From NCBI RefSeq assembly GCF_900116565.1, contig NZ_FPCJ01000001.1, positions 1,178,001 through 1,242,000 of the forward strand: 64,000 nucleotides of DNA, written 5' to 3'. Made by a program: the position numbers and the translations under genes. Below, piece by piece: positions 1 to 8,327 of this stretch. Under the pieces are notes generated by a model. The model was not told the DNA's origin, made no database searches, and worked only from the letters and a program-made list of their open reading frames with translations. How positions within the stretch are numbered: the stretch's first letter is position 1; each line of letters begins with the position of its first letter. This DNA is from Thermoflavifilum thermophilum (lineage in GTDB: Bacteria > Bacteroidota > Bacteroidia > Chitinophagales > Chitinophagaceae).

Positions 1-783
1 GCGGAAAGAATAAATGCTTTGTGCATCATCACCCACTACACAAATATTTTCATGCACGGCGCCCAGCAGCTTGATGATAGCATATTGCGCTGGATTGGTA
101 TCCTGATATTCATCAATCAGGATATACTGAAACTTATGCTGGTATTTATGCAACGCATCCGGGAAACGGGTAAGCAGCACATACATCTGATACAACAAAT
201 CATCAAAATCCATAGCCCCGTTCTGAAAACAACGTTTAGCATACCATTCAAAGATCTTTCCGATCATAGGCCTTCCAGCCCGTGTATCTTCCTGTATAAA
301 TTCCGGATATTGCTGATATTCTTCCCAACCGATCAGGCTGTTTTTTGCATTGGAAATGCGGTTATACACCATGCCGGGGCGATAATGTTTATCATCAAGC
401 TTCAGTTCTGCTATGATTTTTTTCAATACATTTTTGGAATCGTCTGTATCATAAATAGTAAAATTAGACGGATATCCAAGCCTGTGGGCATCTGCGCGCA
501 ATAAACGTGCAAATACCGAGTGAAAAGTGCCGATATATAAATTACGAGCTTCTGTACTGCCCAGCATCCGTTCAATGCGGGCTTTCATTTCATTGGCTGC
601 CTTGTTGGTAAATGTCAAGGCCAGGATGTGAAAGGGATCTACTCCCTGTTCTATCAGGTAGGCAATGCGGGCAGTGAGCACTTTGGTTTTGCCAGAACCG
701 GCACCGGCAATTACCATGAGTGGCCCATCGATATGTTGTACTGCTTCACGCTGGCGTTCATTGAGTTCGTCAAGAAAATGCAT
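1..783 (-). CDS. PcrA/UvrD-type ATP-dependent 3'-5' DNA helicase, N-terminal part (runs off the window)
   Basis: About 261 N-terminal residues of a superfamily 1A helicase acting in repair and replication. The Q-motif region (LNERQREAVQ) is followed by Walker A GAGSGKT at residues 27-33, motif Ia (LTFTNKAANEMK), the Walker B/motif II DEYQDT near residue 224 and the start of motif III (GDDAQSIYSFR). The protein starts at an ATG at 783 that fits the usual short N-terminus of PcrA. The 3' end lies beyond base 1, so domains 2A and 2B are not visible. A TAAATTTG box at 838-831 could be its -10-like element. It differs from the second UvrD-family protein at 9.8-13.0 kb, which carries a nuclease domain. 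Confidence 0.95.
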   Translation of the reverse strand, partial: MHFLDELNERQREAVQHIDGPLMVIAGAGSGKTKVLTARIAYLIEQGVDPFHILALTFTNKAANEMKARIERMLGSTEARNLYIGTFHSVFARLLRADAHRLGYPSNFTIYDTDDSKNVLKKIIAELKLDDKHYRPGMVYNRISNAKNSLIGWEEYQQYPEFIQEDTRAGRPMIGKIFEWYAKRCFQNGAMDFDDLLYQMYVLLTRFPDALHKYQHKFQYILIDEYQDTNPAQYAIIKLLGAVHENICVVGDDAQSIYSFR

Positions 784-890
784 GGTATGAAATTAGAAAT
801 TTTTTATTGGCATGAATATCCATCTCCCGGCAAATTTAACAAACTCCCGTCCAATAAAGACACACTAAAGTGTGTATTCCGACAATGATT

Positions 891-2030
891 TTAATCTTCT
901 ATCCTGTTTTTCATTTTGCCCAAAATAGCAAAAGCATTTCCTGCAGCAACCTGCAACCGAAGCCATTGTTCTGGCTTCACATCAGGCAACGCAATCCATC
1001 CGCTATCTGCTTTACCTGTTCGCACGGGTGTAAGCACAAATGTATGATTATCATGTGCCACAAAAACATAATCTTTTCCCTGATAGTGAACCACGGCATG
1101 ATCCGGTACGGCTACAGAACGTTCATGACCCAATGTAAAATTTCCCGATACATACATGCCAGGCAACAAACCGGATGCATCCTGCAAAAAATGGCAATGC
1201 AAAAGACCGGCCCTGTTGCTATCCACATTCCGCGTGATGAGCACCACTTCCACATCATAAAATTTTCCGGGCTGATTAGGTAAATACACTTTTCCACGGA
1301 TCCCGGGTTTAAATAAATCTATATCTTCCTGAAAAACAGTCATGGCTGCATGGATATCACGGGGATCAACCAATTGAAACAATACATCCGTGGGCATCAC
1401 ATATTTTCCGATGTTAACATTTACAGAAGCTACATATCCGTTGATAGGCGAACGAAGCCGAATGATAGAAGAAAGCTTATCGGGTGTAAGTGAATCAGGT
1501 TCAATACCCATCAAACGTAGTTTGGCAGCCAATGCATGAAACTGAATTTGCTGAGCCTGATATTCGCTTAATATTTGCTGATAATTTTTCTGGCTGGTTG
1601 CCTGATTTTCACTCAATGCCTGCTGGCGATTCAACTCCTGCTGTAGAAAGGCCAGACGTGTTTTTGCAGTAAGATAATCCTGCTGCATCTGAATATATTG
1701 CATGTCCTGCAGTTCAGCTATTACTTCCCCTTTTTTAACATGATCGCCAGGAAGCAAATGGGTATATTTCAAAAATCCACCCACGGGCGATGAAATAGAA
1801 ATCAGGTTTTGCGGAGGTACATCTATTTGTCCGTTCAGTTTCACCTGAGTATAAATATCTCTAATCTCAGGATGCACAAGCTGTATTCCTGCATTTTGCA
1901 ATTCCACATCACTCATTGTAACCACGCTATCCTGCTCATTTGCAGCTATTGCTTCGCTTTGTGTTGATGGGCGTGAGGGCGATGAACAAGATGTCCACGC
2001 GATAAGAACAACAAAAATGAGTTTTTTCAT
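891..2030 (-). CDS. RND efflux periplasmic adaptor (CusB/CzcB, HlyD family)
   Basis: This is the membrane-fusion protein linking the inner-membrane RND pump to its outer-membrane channel; it follows the cusA-like gene by 11 bp. The 379-residue length is normal for the family. The N-terminus has a hydrophobic segment ending at a Cys (AWTSCSS), suggesting a lipoprotein, though the lipobox is atypical. The order is a first lipoyl/barrel half (ISISSPVGGFLKYTHLLPGD), a coiled-coil hairpin around residues 105-165, a second lipoyl half (RLRSPINGYVASVNVNIGKYV) and a beta-barrel region. I chose the ATG at 2030 over a TTG at 2036. Metal specificity cannot be read from the sequence; CusF-like or His-rich extensions were not seen. 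Confidence 0.9.
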   Translation of the reverse strand: MKKLIFVVLIAWTSCSSPSRPSTQSEAIAANEQDSVVTMSDVELQNAGIQLVHPEIRDIYTQVKLNGQIDVPPQNLISISSPVGGFLKYTHLLPGDHVKKGEVIAELQDMQYIQMQQDYLTAKTRLAFLQQELNRQQALSENQATSQKNYQQILSEYQAQQIQFHALAAKLRLMGIEPDSLTPDKLSSIIRLRSPINGYVASVNVNIGKYVMPTDVLFQLVDPRDIHAAMTVFQEDIDLFKPGIRGKVYLPNQPGKFYDVEVVLITRNVDSNRAGLLHCHFLQDASGLLPGMYVSGNFTLGHERSVAVPDHAVVHYQGKDYVFVAHDNHTFVLTPVRTGKADSGWIALPDVKPEQWLRLQVAAGNAFAILGKMKNRIED

Positions 2031-2041
2031 ATGCAAAAGGT

Positions 2042-5000
2042 TTAAAATTCAGTTAACAAATCATGTAAAGTGATGGCTGCAAGCCATTGATCTCTGATAG
2101 CTTGCAGATATTGAAGCCGAATGTCGCTCACCTGGCGCATGGAATAGATCCATTCCATATAACCTATTTCTCCGTTTTGAAAACGTTGACGGGAAAGTTC
2201 CAGGGTTTGATCCGCAACCGGTAATTCTTCTGATTCAAGCAGGTTCACCTGATGGGTGTACTTCTGATAATCCTGCCATACTTTTTTTATTTGCATTTGC
2301 AATGAAAGCACAGACCATTCATATTCTTTCCTGCTTATTTGTTCCATAATTCTGGCTGCATCCACACGTGCACGATAAGGCTTAAGAAACAAAGGAACAT
2401 TAACACCCAAAATCAATGAAGAGAATCGAGTGGATGAACTATAGTACTGTTCTGTACGATCTTTCAGTGTATGCCAGCCAGTAAAAGATTGATTGACATA
2501 TCCAATTGACAATTCGGGCAATAAACTTGCTTGTTCAGTTAGCACATTTTGTTTGAACATTTGCATGCGGGATTGGTAATATTGCACATAAGGCTTCAGA
2601 TAAATTTCACTGGTGTCAAACACCTCATTGGATGGAACAAAAGGTGTGGTGGCTACAATCACCGAATCTGTTTGCAGCCACTGCATAAGTTGTTGCTGAA
2701 TAGCCTTCAGATCGGCTTCTGCAGCTATTTTTTTCAAATGCATAAGCCGTGCTTCCTGCTGAAGGGTATTTCTTTCAAGCAATGAAAATTCACCTTTTTC
2801 ATATTGCAATTGAGCCAATTGCGCATATCGCTGATACAGGCTATCCAGCCACGATAATTCCTGATGCAGCGCTTGCTGGTATTGCAATTCCACATAATTC
2901 ATCTGCATCAAGTGGATGATAGAAGATTTTTTCATCTCACTTTCATACCTGGTTGCCTGCAATTCAGCTTCATAACGTTTTTTCAATCTTATGTAATAAG
3001 CCGGCCAGGCTATGCTTTGTGAAATATTCAGACGCGTATCAGCAAATGGGCCGTTTAAATTTCCATATTCTGCAATTAACTGGGTCTTCGGAATATCTGA
3101 TGCTGTTTTTACCAAAATTTGCTGATAATATACCTGAAAATCACTTGCCAGCCATCTGGGATCATGAGATGATATGCGTGAACGAAATGTTTCCCAGCTG
3201 ATCGGCAGAACCGGTTGTTGCATCTGCTGGCTTTTAGCAGGATAAGATATCAACATGACCATCAGCAGTACAAGCATGTGAGAGGTCTTTATTTTTGGCA
3301 AACGAACACGCTCAACGATGAAGTAAATACATGGCAAAACAAACAGGGTAAGAATAGTGGCGGTTATCAATCCTCCGATTACAACAGTAGCCAAAGGCCT
3401 TTGTACTTCTGCACCGGAAGACTGGCTGACAGCCATTGGCAGAAAACCCAATGAAGCTACAGAAGCCGTCATCAATACCGGACGCAGCCTGATGGATGTA
3501 GCTCTCAATATTATGTGGCTCAATGGCCAATCATGCATTTGCCTCAGGCGATTCATTTCACTGACCATCACAATGCCGTTTAGCACAGCTACGCCAAATA
3601 AGGCAATAAAACCTACGCCTGCTGATATGCTGAAAGGCATGCCTCGTAACCATAATGATAATATACCCCCAACAGCTGACAACGGAATAGCAGAAGAGAT
3701 CATAAGACCATATTTTAATCGCTGAAATGCCAGGTATAAAATCAATAAAATCATCACCAATGCTACTGGTACAGCAATCGATAATCTGCGAGTTGCATGT
3801 CGTAGATTCTCATACTCACCACCATACGTGATATAATATCCCGGTGGAAGATGTAACTGTCGGTTTACCTTTTGCTGCAATTCATTTACAAGGCTTTGCA
3901 CATCTCTTCCACGTACATTGAATCCTACAATAATTCTTCTTCGTGCATCTTCTCGTTGTATTTGATACGGCCCATCTTCCACACGGATATCAGCCACATA
4001 ACGCAAGGGAATAATGGTACCATCCTGAAGTGAGACGGGCAGATTTTGTATTTCAGTTAGGCTATCACGTTGTTTATTTGCCAATCTTACTACCAAATCA
4101 TAGCGCCTGTCTTCTTCAAACACAGAACCCGCAACTGCACCGGCATATGCAGCCTGAACTGCCCGGTTCACATCTGAAATCTGCAAACCATATTGCGCCA
4201 GCGCAGCTCGATTGTATCGGATGACCAGCTGCGGAATACCTGTAACTGTTTCTACATATAAATCTTTTGCGCCCGCAATCGTTTGTATGATATCGCCTAA
4301 TCGCTGCGCATAATGTGCAAGCGTATCCAGGTTATCACCAAATATTTTACATACCACATCCTGCCTGGCACCTGTCATCAATTCATTGAACCGCATTTGC
4401 ACTGGAAACTGAAAACCCGTTGCAATTCCAGGAACAGCCTGCAATACATGACTCATCTGCTCGGCCAGATCATTAAAACTCTGTGCTTTCGTCCATGTTG
4501 ATTTATCTTTCAGGATTACCATCATGTCCGAAGCTTCTACAGGCATGGGATCCGTGGGAATTTCACCGGAGCCAATTTTCACCACCACTTTTTCCACTTC
4601 CGGAAAACTATCAACCAGCAATTTTGCTGCCTTTTGAGTGGTGTGAATGGTATTGCTAAGTGAAGCACCTGTAAGCAAACGAGTATCTACAGCAAAATCT
4701 CCTTCTTCCAGCTGAGGAATAAATTCTCCTCCCAATTTCATAAGAATCCATACAGATATGACAAAGAGCAATACAGAACCACCCAGCAACACTGCTGGTT
4801 TCCGAAGTGCCTTAATTAACCAGATTTTATACTTTCTTTGCAAATACCGAATGGCATGATCTGCATAGGTTTCTTTTACTGATAGTTTATTTCCCAAAAA
4901 CAATGATGAAACTACCGGGACATAGGTTAATGATAAAATCAAAGCACCTAAAATGGCAAATGCAACGGTTTCAGCCATAGGTCTGAACATTTTCCCTTCA

Positions 5001-6421
5001 ATACCCTGCAAACTCAAAATGGGTAAATACACAATCAGGATGATGATTTGGCCAAATGAAGCAGAGCTCATCATTTTACCGGCTGATTCGCGGACAAGCT
5101 CATCCATCTGCTGCCGATCCATTCGCATGGTGTTCGGCAAATGAGTTAAATTTCTCAGTTTATGCATCACAGCTTCTACAATGATTACGGCACCATCAAC
5201 CAACAATCCGAAATCAAGTGCACCCAGGCTCATCAGATTTCCACTCACTCCCAGAAGGTTCATCATGGAAAATGCAAACAACATACTCATGGGAATCACC
5301 GATGCCACGATGAGTCCTGCCCGCAAATTGGCTAAAAACAATACCAGAATGAAGATAACTATCAAGGCCCCTTCAATGAGATTTTTCTTCACCGTGTGGA
5401 TAGCATTATTCACCATTTTCGTGCGATCCAGAAAAGGCTCAATGGTTACACCTTCCGGTAATGTTTTTTTAATTTCTTCAATTCTGCGTTTCACATTGCG
5501 AATGACTTCGCTGCTGTTTCCTCCCTTTAACATCATCACCACAGCACCCGCCACTTCCTGTTGATGATGCTTATTCACATAAACCATCGCTCCATAAGGA
5601 ATCGCATGCCCGATACGTACATCCGCTACATCTTTTACATAAACCGGCACACCTTCCACACGCTTGATTACAATTTGCCGGATATCATCCAGATTGCGAA
5701 CCAATCCTTCGGTTCTGATGAATAATACGTTGTTTCCTTTTTCAATATAGGCTCCTCCTGCATTCTGGTTGTTTTGGGATAAAGCCTGATATACATCGGC
5801 AATGCTCAGATGATAGGTGTTTAACCGATCCGTATGTACAGCAACTTCATACTGCTTTAATAAACCTCCAAAACTGCTCACATCTGCTACTCCTTCCGTA
5901 CCCAATAATTGCCTGCGCACAATCCAATCCTGAATATCGCGCAGGTCCTCCAAACTATATTTTCCTTCATAGCCGGGTAAGGGCCTCACCACATACTGAT
6001 AAATTTCACCCAATCCCGTTGTGACCGGACCCAGCTCGGGTGAGCCCATGCCATCGGGAATCTGCGACCTAACCTGTACCAATCGTTCGCTCACCTGTTG
6101 ACGCGCCCAGTAAACATCGGTTTGGTCATTAAATACAATCGTAACCAAACTTAAACCAGAACGAGAAAAGCTTCTTTGCTCTGTAATACCGGGTATGTTG
6201 CGGGTTGCTTGTTCTATGGGAACCGTAATGAATCGTTCCACATCAGGTGCACTCAGGTTGGGAGAAACTGTAATAACCTGCACCTGGTTGTTGGTAATAT
6301 CAGGTACAGCATCAATGGGTAAATGCATGAGATTGTATATGCCATAACCTATCCATCCCAGGCAAAATATGCCTATGAGAAATTTATGGCGGATCGAAAA
6401 ATTTATAATCGCTTGCCACAT
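2042..6421 (-). CDS. CusA/CzcA heavy-metal RND pump fused to a CzcC/TolC-like outer-membrane factor
   Basis: At 1459 residues this is about 400 longer than a normal CusA/CzcA. Residues 1 to about 1035 form the RND proton antiporter: TM1 near residues 11-30, two large periplasmic loops, and the TM4 proton-relay region NLMSLGALDFGLLVDGAVIIVE typical of heavy-metal efflux pumps. Residues 1049-1459 resemble a complete CzcC-like outer-membrane channel, with coiled coils and many Gln/Tyr residues. Remarkably, this part opens with a signal-peptide-like stretch (Met1049, hydrophobic core, ending YPAKSQQ). CusA-TolC fusions are known in Bacteroidota. The product exports mono- or divalent metal ions with the downstream adaptor; the exact metal is not determinable here. 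Confidence 0.9.
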   Translation of the reverse strand: MWQAIINFSIRHKFLIGIFCLGWIGYGIYNLMHLPIDAVPDITNNQVQVITVSPNLSAPDVERFITVPIEQATRNIPGITEQRSFSRSGLSLVTIVFNDQTDVYWARQQVSERLVQVRSQIPDGMGSPELGPVTTGLGEIYQYVVRPLPGYEGKYSLEDLRDIQDWIVRRQLLGTEGVADVSSFGGLLKQYEVAVHTDRLNTYHLSIADVYQALSQNNQNAGGAYIEKGNNVLFIRTEGLVRNLDDIRQIVIKRVEGVPVYVKDVADVRIGHAIPYGAMVYVNKHHQQEVAGAVVMMLKGGNSSEVIRNVKRRIEEIKKTLPEGVTIEPFLDRTKMVNNAIHTVKKNLIEGALIVIFILVLFLANLRAGLIVASVIPMSMLFAFSMMNLLGVSGNLMSLGALDFGLLVDGAVIIVEAVMHKLRNLTHLPNTMRMDRQQMDELVRESAGKMMSSASFGQIIILIVYLPILSLQGIEGKMFRPMAETVAFAILGALILSLTYVPVVSSLFLGNKLSVKETYADHAIRYLQRKYKIWLIKALRKPAVLLGGSVLLFVISVWILMKLGGEFIPQLEEGDFAVDTRLLTGASLSNTIHTTQKAAKLLVDSFPEVEKVVVKIGSGEIPTDPMPVEASDMMVILKDKSTWTKAQSFNDLAEQMSHVLQAVPGIATGFQFPVQMRFNELMTGARQDVVCKIFGDNLDTLAHYAQRLGDIIQTIAGAKDLYVETVTGIPQLVIRYNRAALAQYGLQISDVNRAVQAAYAGAVAGSVFEEDRRYDLVVRLANKQRDSLTEIQNLPVSLQDGTIIPLRYVADIRVEDGPYQIQREDARRRIIVGFNVRGRDVQSLVNELQQKVNRQLHLPPGYYITYGGEYENLRHATRRLSIAVPVALVMILLILYLAFQRLKYGLMISSAIPLSAVGGILSLWLRGMPFSISAGVGFIALFGVAVLNGIVMVSEMNRLRQMHDWPLSHIILRATSIRLRPVLMTASVASLGFLPMAVSQSSGAEVQRPLATVVIGGLITATILTLFVLPCIYFIVERVRLPKIKTSHMLVLLMVMLISYPAKSQQMQQPVLPISWETFRSRISSHDPRWLASDFQVYYQQILVKTASDIPKTQLIAEYGNLNGPFADTRLNISQSIAWPAYYIRLKKRYEAELQATRYESEMKKSSIIHLMQMNYVELQYQQALHQELSWLDSLYQRYAQLAQLQYEKGEFSLLERNTLQQEARLMHLKKIAAEADLKAIQQQLMQWLQTDSVIVATTPFVPSNEVFDTSEIYLKPYVQYYQSRMQMFKQNVLTEQASLLPELSIGYVNQSFTGWHTLKDRTEQYYSSSTRFSSLILGVNVPLFLKPYRARVDAARIMEQISRKEYEWSVLSLQMQIKKVWQDYQKYTHQVNLLESEELPVADQTLELSRQRFQNGEIGYMEWIYSMRQVSDIRLQYLQAIRDQWLAAITLHDLLTEF

Positions 6422-6541
6422 GGTTTTCTTTTTTTACAACTTCTGCTTATGAAACAATACACGCTCATCCATTCCATCATCAGCAAACAGATGAACTTAC
6501 CTGCATCATTTCAAAACATCCTCTTAAGAAGGAGATTTTTT

Positions 6542-6640
6542 ATGGATGAAAAACAAACACATATACATGCTTTGCTTCACATCCACACATCTGCATACCA
6601 ACGATGGAATCAAATAAAAGGATGGAAAAAGAAAACCTGA
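6542..6640 (+). CDS. possible 32-residue His-rich peptide with a strong Shine-Dalgarno (uncertain)
   Basis: A short frame on the strand opposite the metal-efflux operon, in the gap before the RND gene. Its ATG at 6542 is preceded by AAGAAGGAG, an unusually perfect ribosome-binding site for a Bacteroidota genome, about 7 bases upstream. The peptide begins MDEKQTHIHALLHIH and ends with a Lys-rich tail; it has four His residues within ten positions. It overlaps the 3' end of the small secreted gene by 31 bp. It could be a chance frame, and nothing recognisable as a promoter was found. Low confidence. Confidence 0.2.
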   Translation: MDEKQTHIHALLHIHTSAYQRWNQIKGWKKKT

Positions 6641-7035
6641 TAACGAGGAGGTTTCAAAATTTCAGAGATGATATTAACAGGACATAAATCCTGGTTGTTT
6701 TGAGGAAGATGAAGGGAAGAATGTGGTTCTGGTGGAGATAATTGAATGTTCCGCGAATATTGCAAAGGCGTAACGATACTGCTGAGTGCATATAAACAAA
6801 GATCGTTGGCAGGAACAGATTTAAACGGAAGCTGCATATCCTGCTGCCAGTCAGCATCATAGATGATTTTCCCGCTGTAATGCAAAGAAAAAAAATCCAA
6901 CAGACTCATCTGTGGATTTTCATGTTTATGCGTAATATAATGTTGAATCAGTAAAGGCACACGCAAGAATTCATGACCTTCTACAAAGGCCAGAAAATAA
7001 ATCTGAAGGAATACTATAGCCAGGAGGCGCCTCAC
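6610..7035 (-). CDS. small secreted protein heading the metal-efflux operon, unknown function
   Basis: 141 residues starting at GTG with an N-terminal signal-peptide-like segment (RRLLAIVFLQIYFLAF). The mature part holds a His-rich patch (QHYITHKHEN, residues about 31-41) followed by a LLDFFSLHYSG region and the phrase DADWQQDMQLPFK. Small proteins of this pattern are, to my recollection, frequent first genes of czc/cus operons in Bacteroidota. The position directly upstream of the RND genes on the same strand and the His/Asp content suggest periplasmic metal binding or sensing, but that is inference. A good promoter match lies immediately upstream, so the start might be nearly leaderless. 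No enzymatic domain was recognised. Confidence 0.75.
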   Translation of the reverse strand: MRRLLAIVFLQIYFLAFVEGHEFLRVPLLIQHYITHKHENPQMSLLDFFSLHYSGKIIYDADWQQDMQLPFKSVPANDLCLYALSSIVTPLQYSRNIQLSPPEPHSSLHLPQNNQDLCPVNIISEILKPPRYQVFFFHPFI

Positions 7036-7040
7036 GTCAA

Positions 7041-7072
7041 CAAAGTTAAATCATCCTAAATTTTTGACCAAA
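7041..7072 (-). promoter_or_regulatory. Bacteroidota-type promoter of the metal-efflux operon
   Basis: Read on the minus strand, TTTG (7072-7069) is separated by 20 bp from TAACTTTG (7048-7041). This matches the Bacteroidota consensus TTTG-N19/20-TAnnTTTG. The predicted transcript start falls within a few bases of the GTG codon at 7035. Confidence 0.55.
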
Positions 7073-7246
7073 TATCCGCACAATCGTTTTCCTGGCTGCC
7101 AATTCTGGTTGTTGGTTTTTGATTTTTTTGGTTTAACAGCTTTTCTGAACATGGTACATATATCCAGCATAGCGGCTTTGGCAAATCTGGATCATTCTAT
7201 GCTTATGCTGATCTACGGTCTATTTACATGCCCTCACCTGCTAAAA

Positions 7247-7753
7247 TCAGGTACGCTTTCTCAACCAAAAGGGGTCCGGATAGGCATCATCGGGAGTATG
7301 CGTTGCTTCTGCAAGCTGTTTACCCACCTGTTCCAGCTGAGCTTCGCTCAAGCATTGCTCCAGATAAGGGAACAGCTCCCGTTCTTCATACCGTACGTGT
7401 TGATTGAGTTTTTCAGCAAGTGTGGTTAGCAAACTAACATCTTCGGATAAATTCGCATCCATCTTATCAGGCGCAATCAATTGTTGCTTAATTAATTGTT
7501 CTATTTCCCGATGCTGGGTAACGGCTTTTTTCACCCTTTCATCATCGGGCATCAGCACAAACAAAATCTGTTCTTCCTCTTGAAAATGCGGAATGATATA
7601 ACGCTGATGAAAATAAGCCACATATTTTTTGATACGGGGGGTATCGATCTGCCATTCCAGCCCCTGGCCTATTTTCCAGCAAAACAACAAGGCATAATGA
7701 TGATCGCGTGAGAGTTGCTGAATGGCGGGATGGCGTTTAATAGGTTTAGACAT
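7247..7753 (-). CDS. hemerythrin/HHE cation-binding domain protein
   Basis: 168 residues predicted to form a four-helix bundle binding a di-iron centre. The ligand pattern is visible: H18 in RDHHYALL, H56-xxx-E60 (HFQEE), H81 with nearby Glu (HREIE), and H119-xxx-E123 (HVRYEE). Cytosolic HHE proteins bind O2, NO or iron, and some act in nitrosative or oxidative stress. The ATG overlaps the stop of the upstream membrane-protein gene (TGATG), so the two are probably translationally coupled. The C-terminal tail (DPFWLRKRT) lies outside the domain. Confidence 0.85.
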   Translation of the reverse strand: MSKPIKRHPAIQQLSRDHHYALLFCWKIGQGLEWQIDTPRIKKYVAYFHQRYIIPHFQEEEQILFVLMPDDERVKKAVTQHREIEQLIKQQLIAPDKMDANLSEDVSLLTTLAEKLNQHVRYEERELFPYLEQCLSEAQLEQVGKQLAEATHTPDDAYPDPFWLRKRT

Positions 7754-8202
7754 CAGGAAAAATTTTGCACACCCAATAAAATAGCTGCTGTGAATAAAGC
7801 AATGATTTTGATAATTTCCCCTACCACATAATTGATATGCACCGATTTACCGGAATAATTTTTCCCTTCTATCAGGGCATCAGCCTGAATTTTTAAAACA
7901 GGCAACCAGAAAATGGTTTGTATCAACAAAATACACAGAGCTGCCGCAAAACAAACTGCCGTAATGAGATGAAGGTGGTCGGGTAATAACAATACACCTG
8001 CAGTAAGTATCACGGCGCAAACCCATTCCATGCGGTTCAATGCCGTGAATACCCTTTTCCCGATGCTCAATCCGATAGCTTTGGTTACACCCGGCGCACG
8101 AAATTTCAACCAGGCTTCCATAAAACTGATGGCTATTACCATGCCTATCCATAAAAAACACGCAGCCAATGCAATCCATTCACCGGGAGTTGTACGCAAC
8201 AT
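7753..8202 (-). CDS. four-helix integral membrane protein, unknown function
   Basis: 149 residues with four hydrophobic segments at about residues 9-28, 60-78, 82-105 and 125-145. The first loop carries the phrase SFMEAWLKFRAPGVT and a following IGLSIGKRVF that look conserved-family-like, but I cannot name the family. It is the first gene of a two-gene unit with the hemerythrin-like protein; the stop and start overlap at base 7753. A joint role in redox or gas sensing/stress is possible by context only. The ATG start at 8202 gives a direct cytoplasmic N-terminus with TM1 close behind. Confidence 0.75.
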   Translation of the reverse strand: MLRTTPGEWIALAACFLWIGMVIAISFMEAWLKFRAPGVTKAIGLSIGKRVFTALNRMEWVCAVILTAGVLLLPDHLHLITAVCFAAALCILLIQTIFWLPVLKIQADALIEGKNYSGKSVHINYVVGEIIKIIALFTAAILLGVQNFS

Positions 8203-8327
8203 GTTTTTGATTTAGGTTACATGTACTTCAATCTGTTTGCAATATCAACATCATTTATACCACATGGAAACAAGCAGCCATGCTTGCTGCCAGATTTGAC
8301 AGAAGTTTAACACGCACAGCTCCAGGT

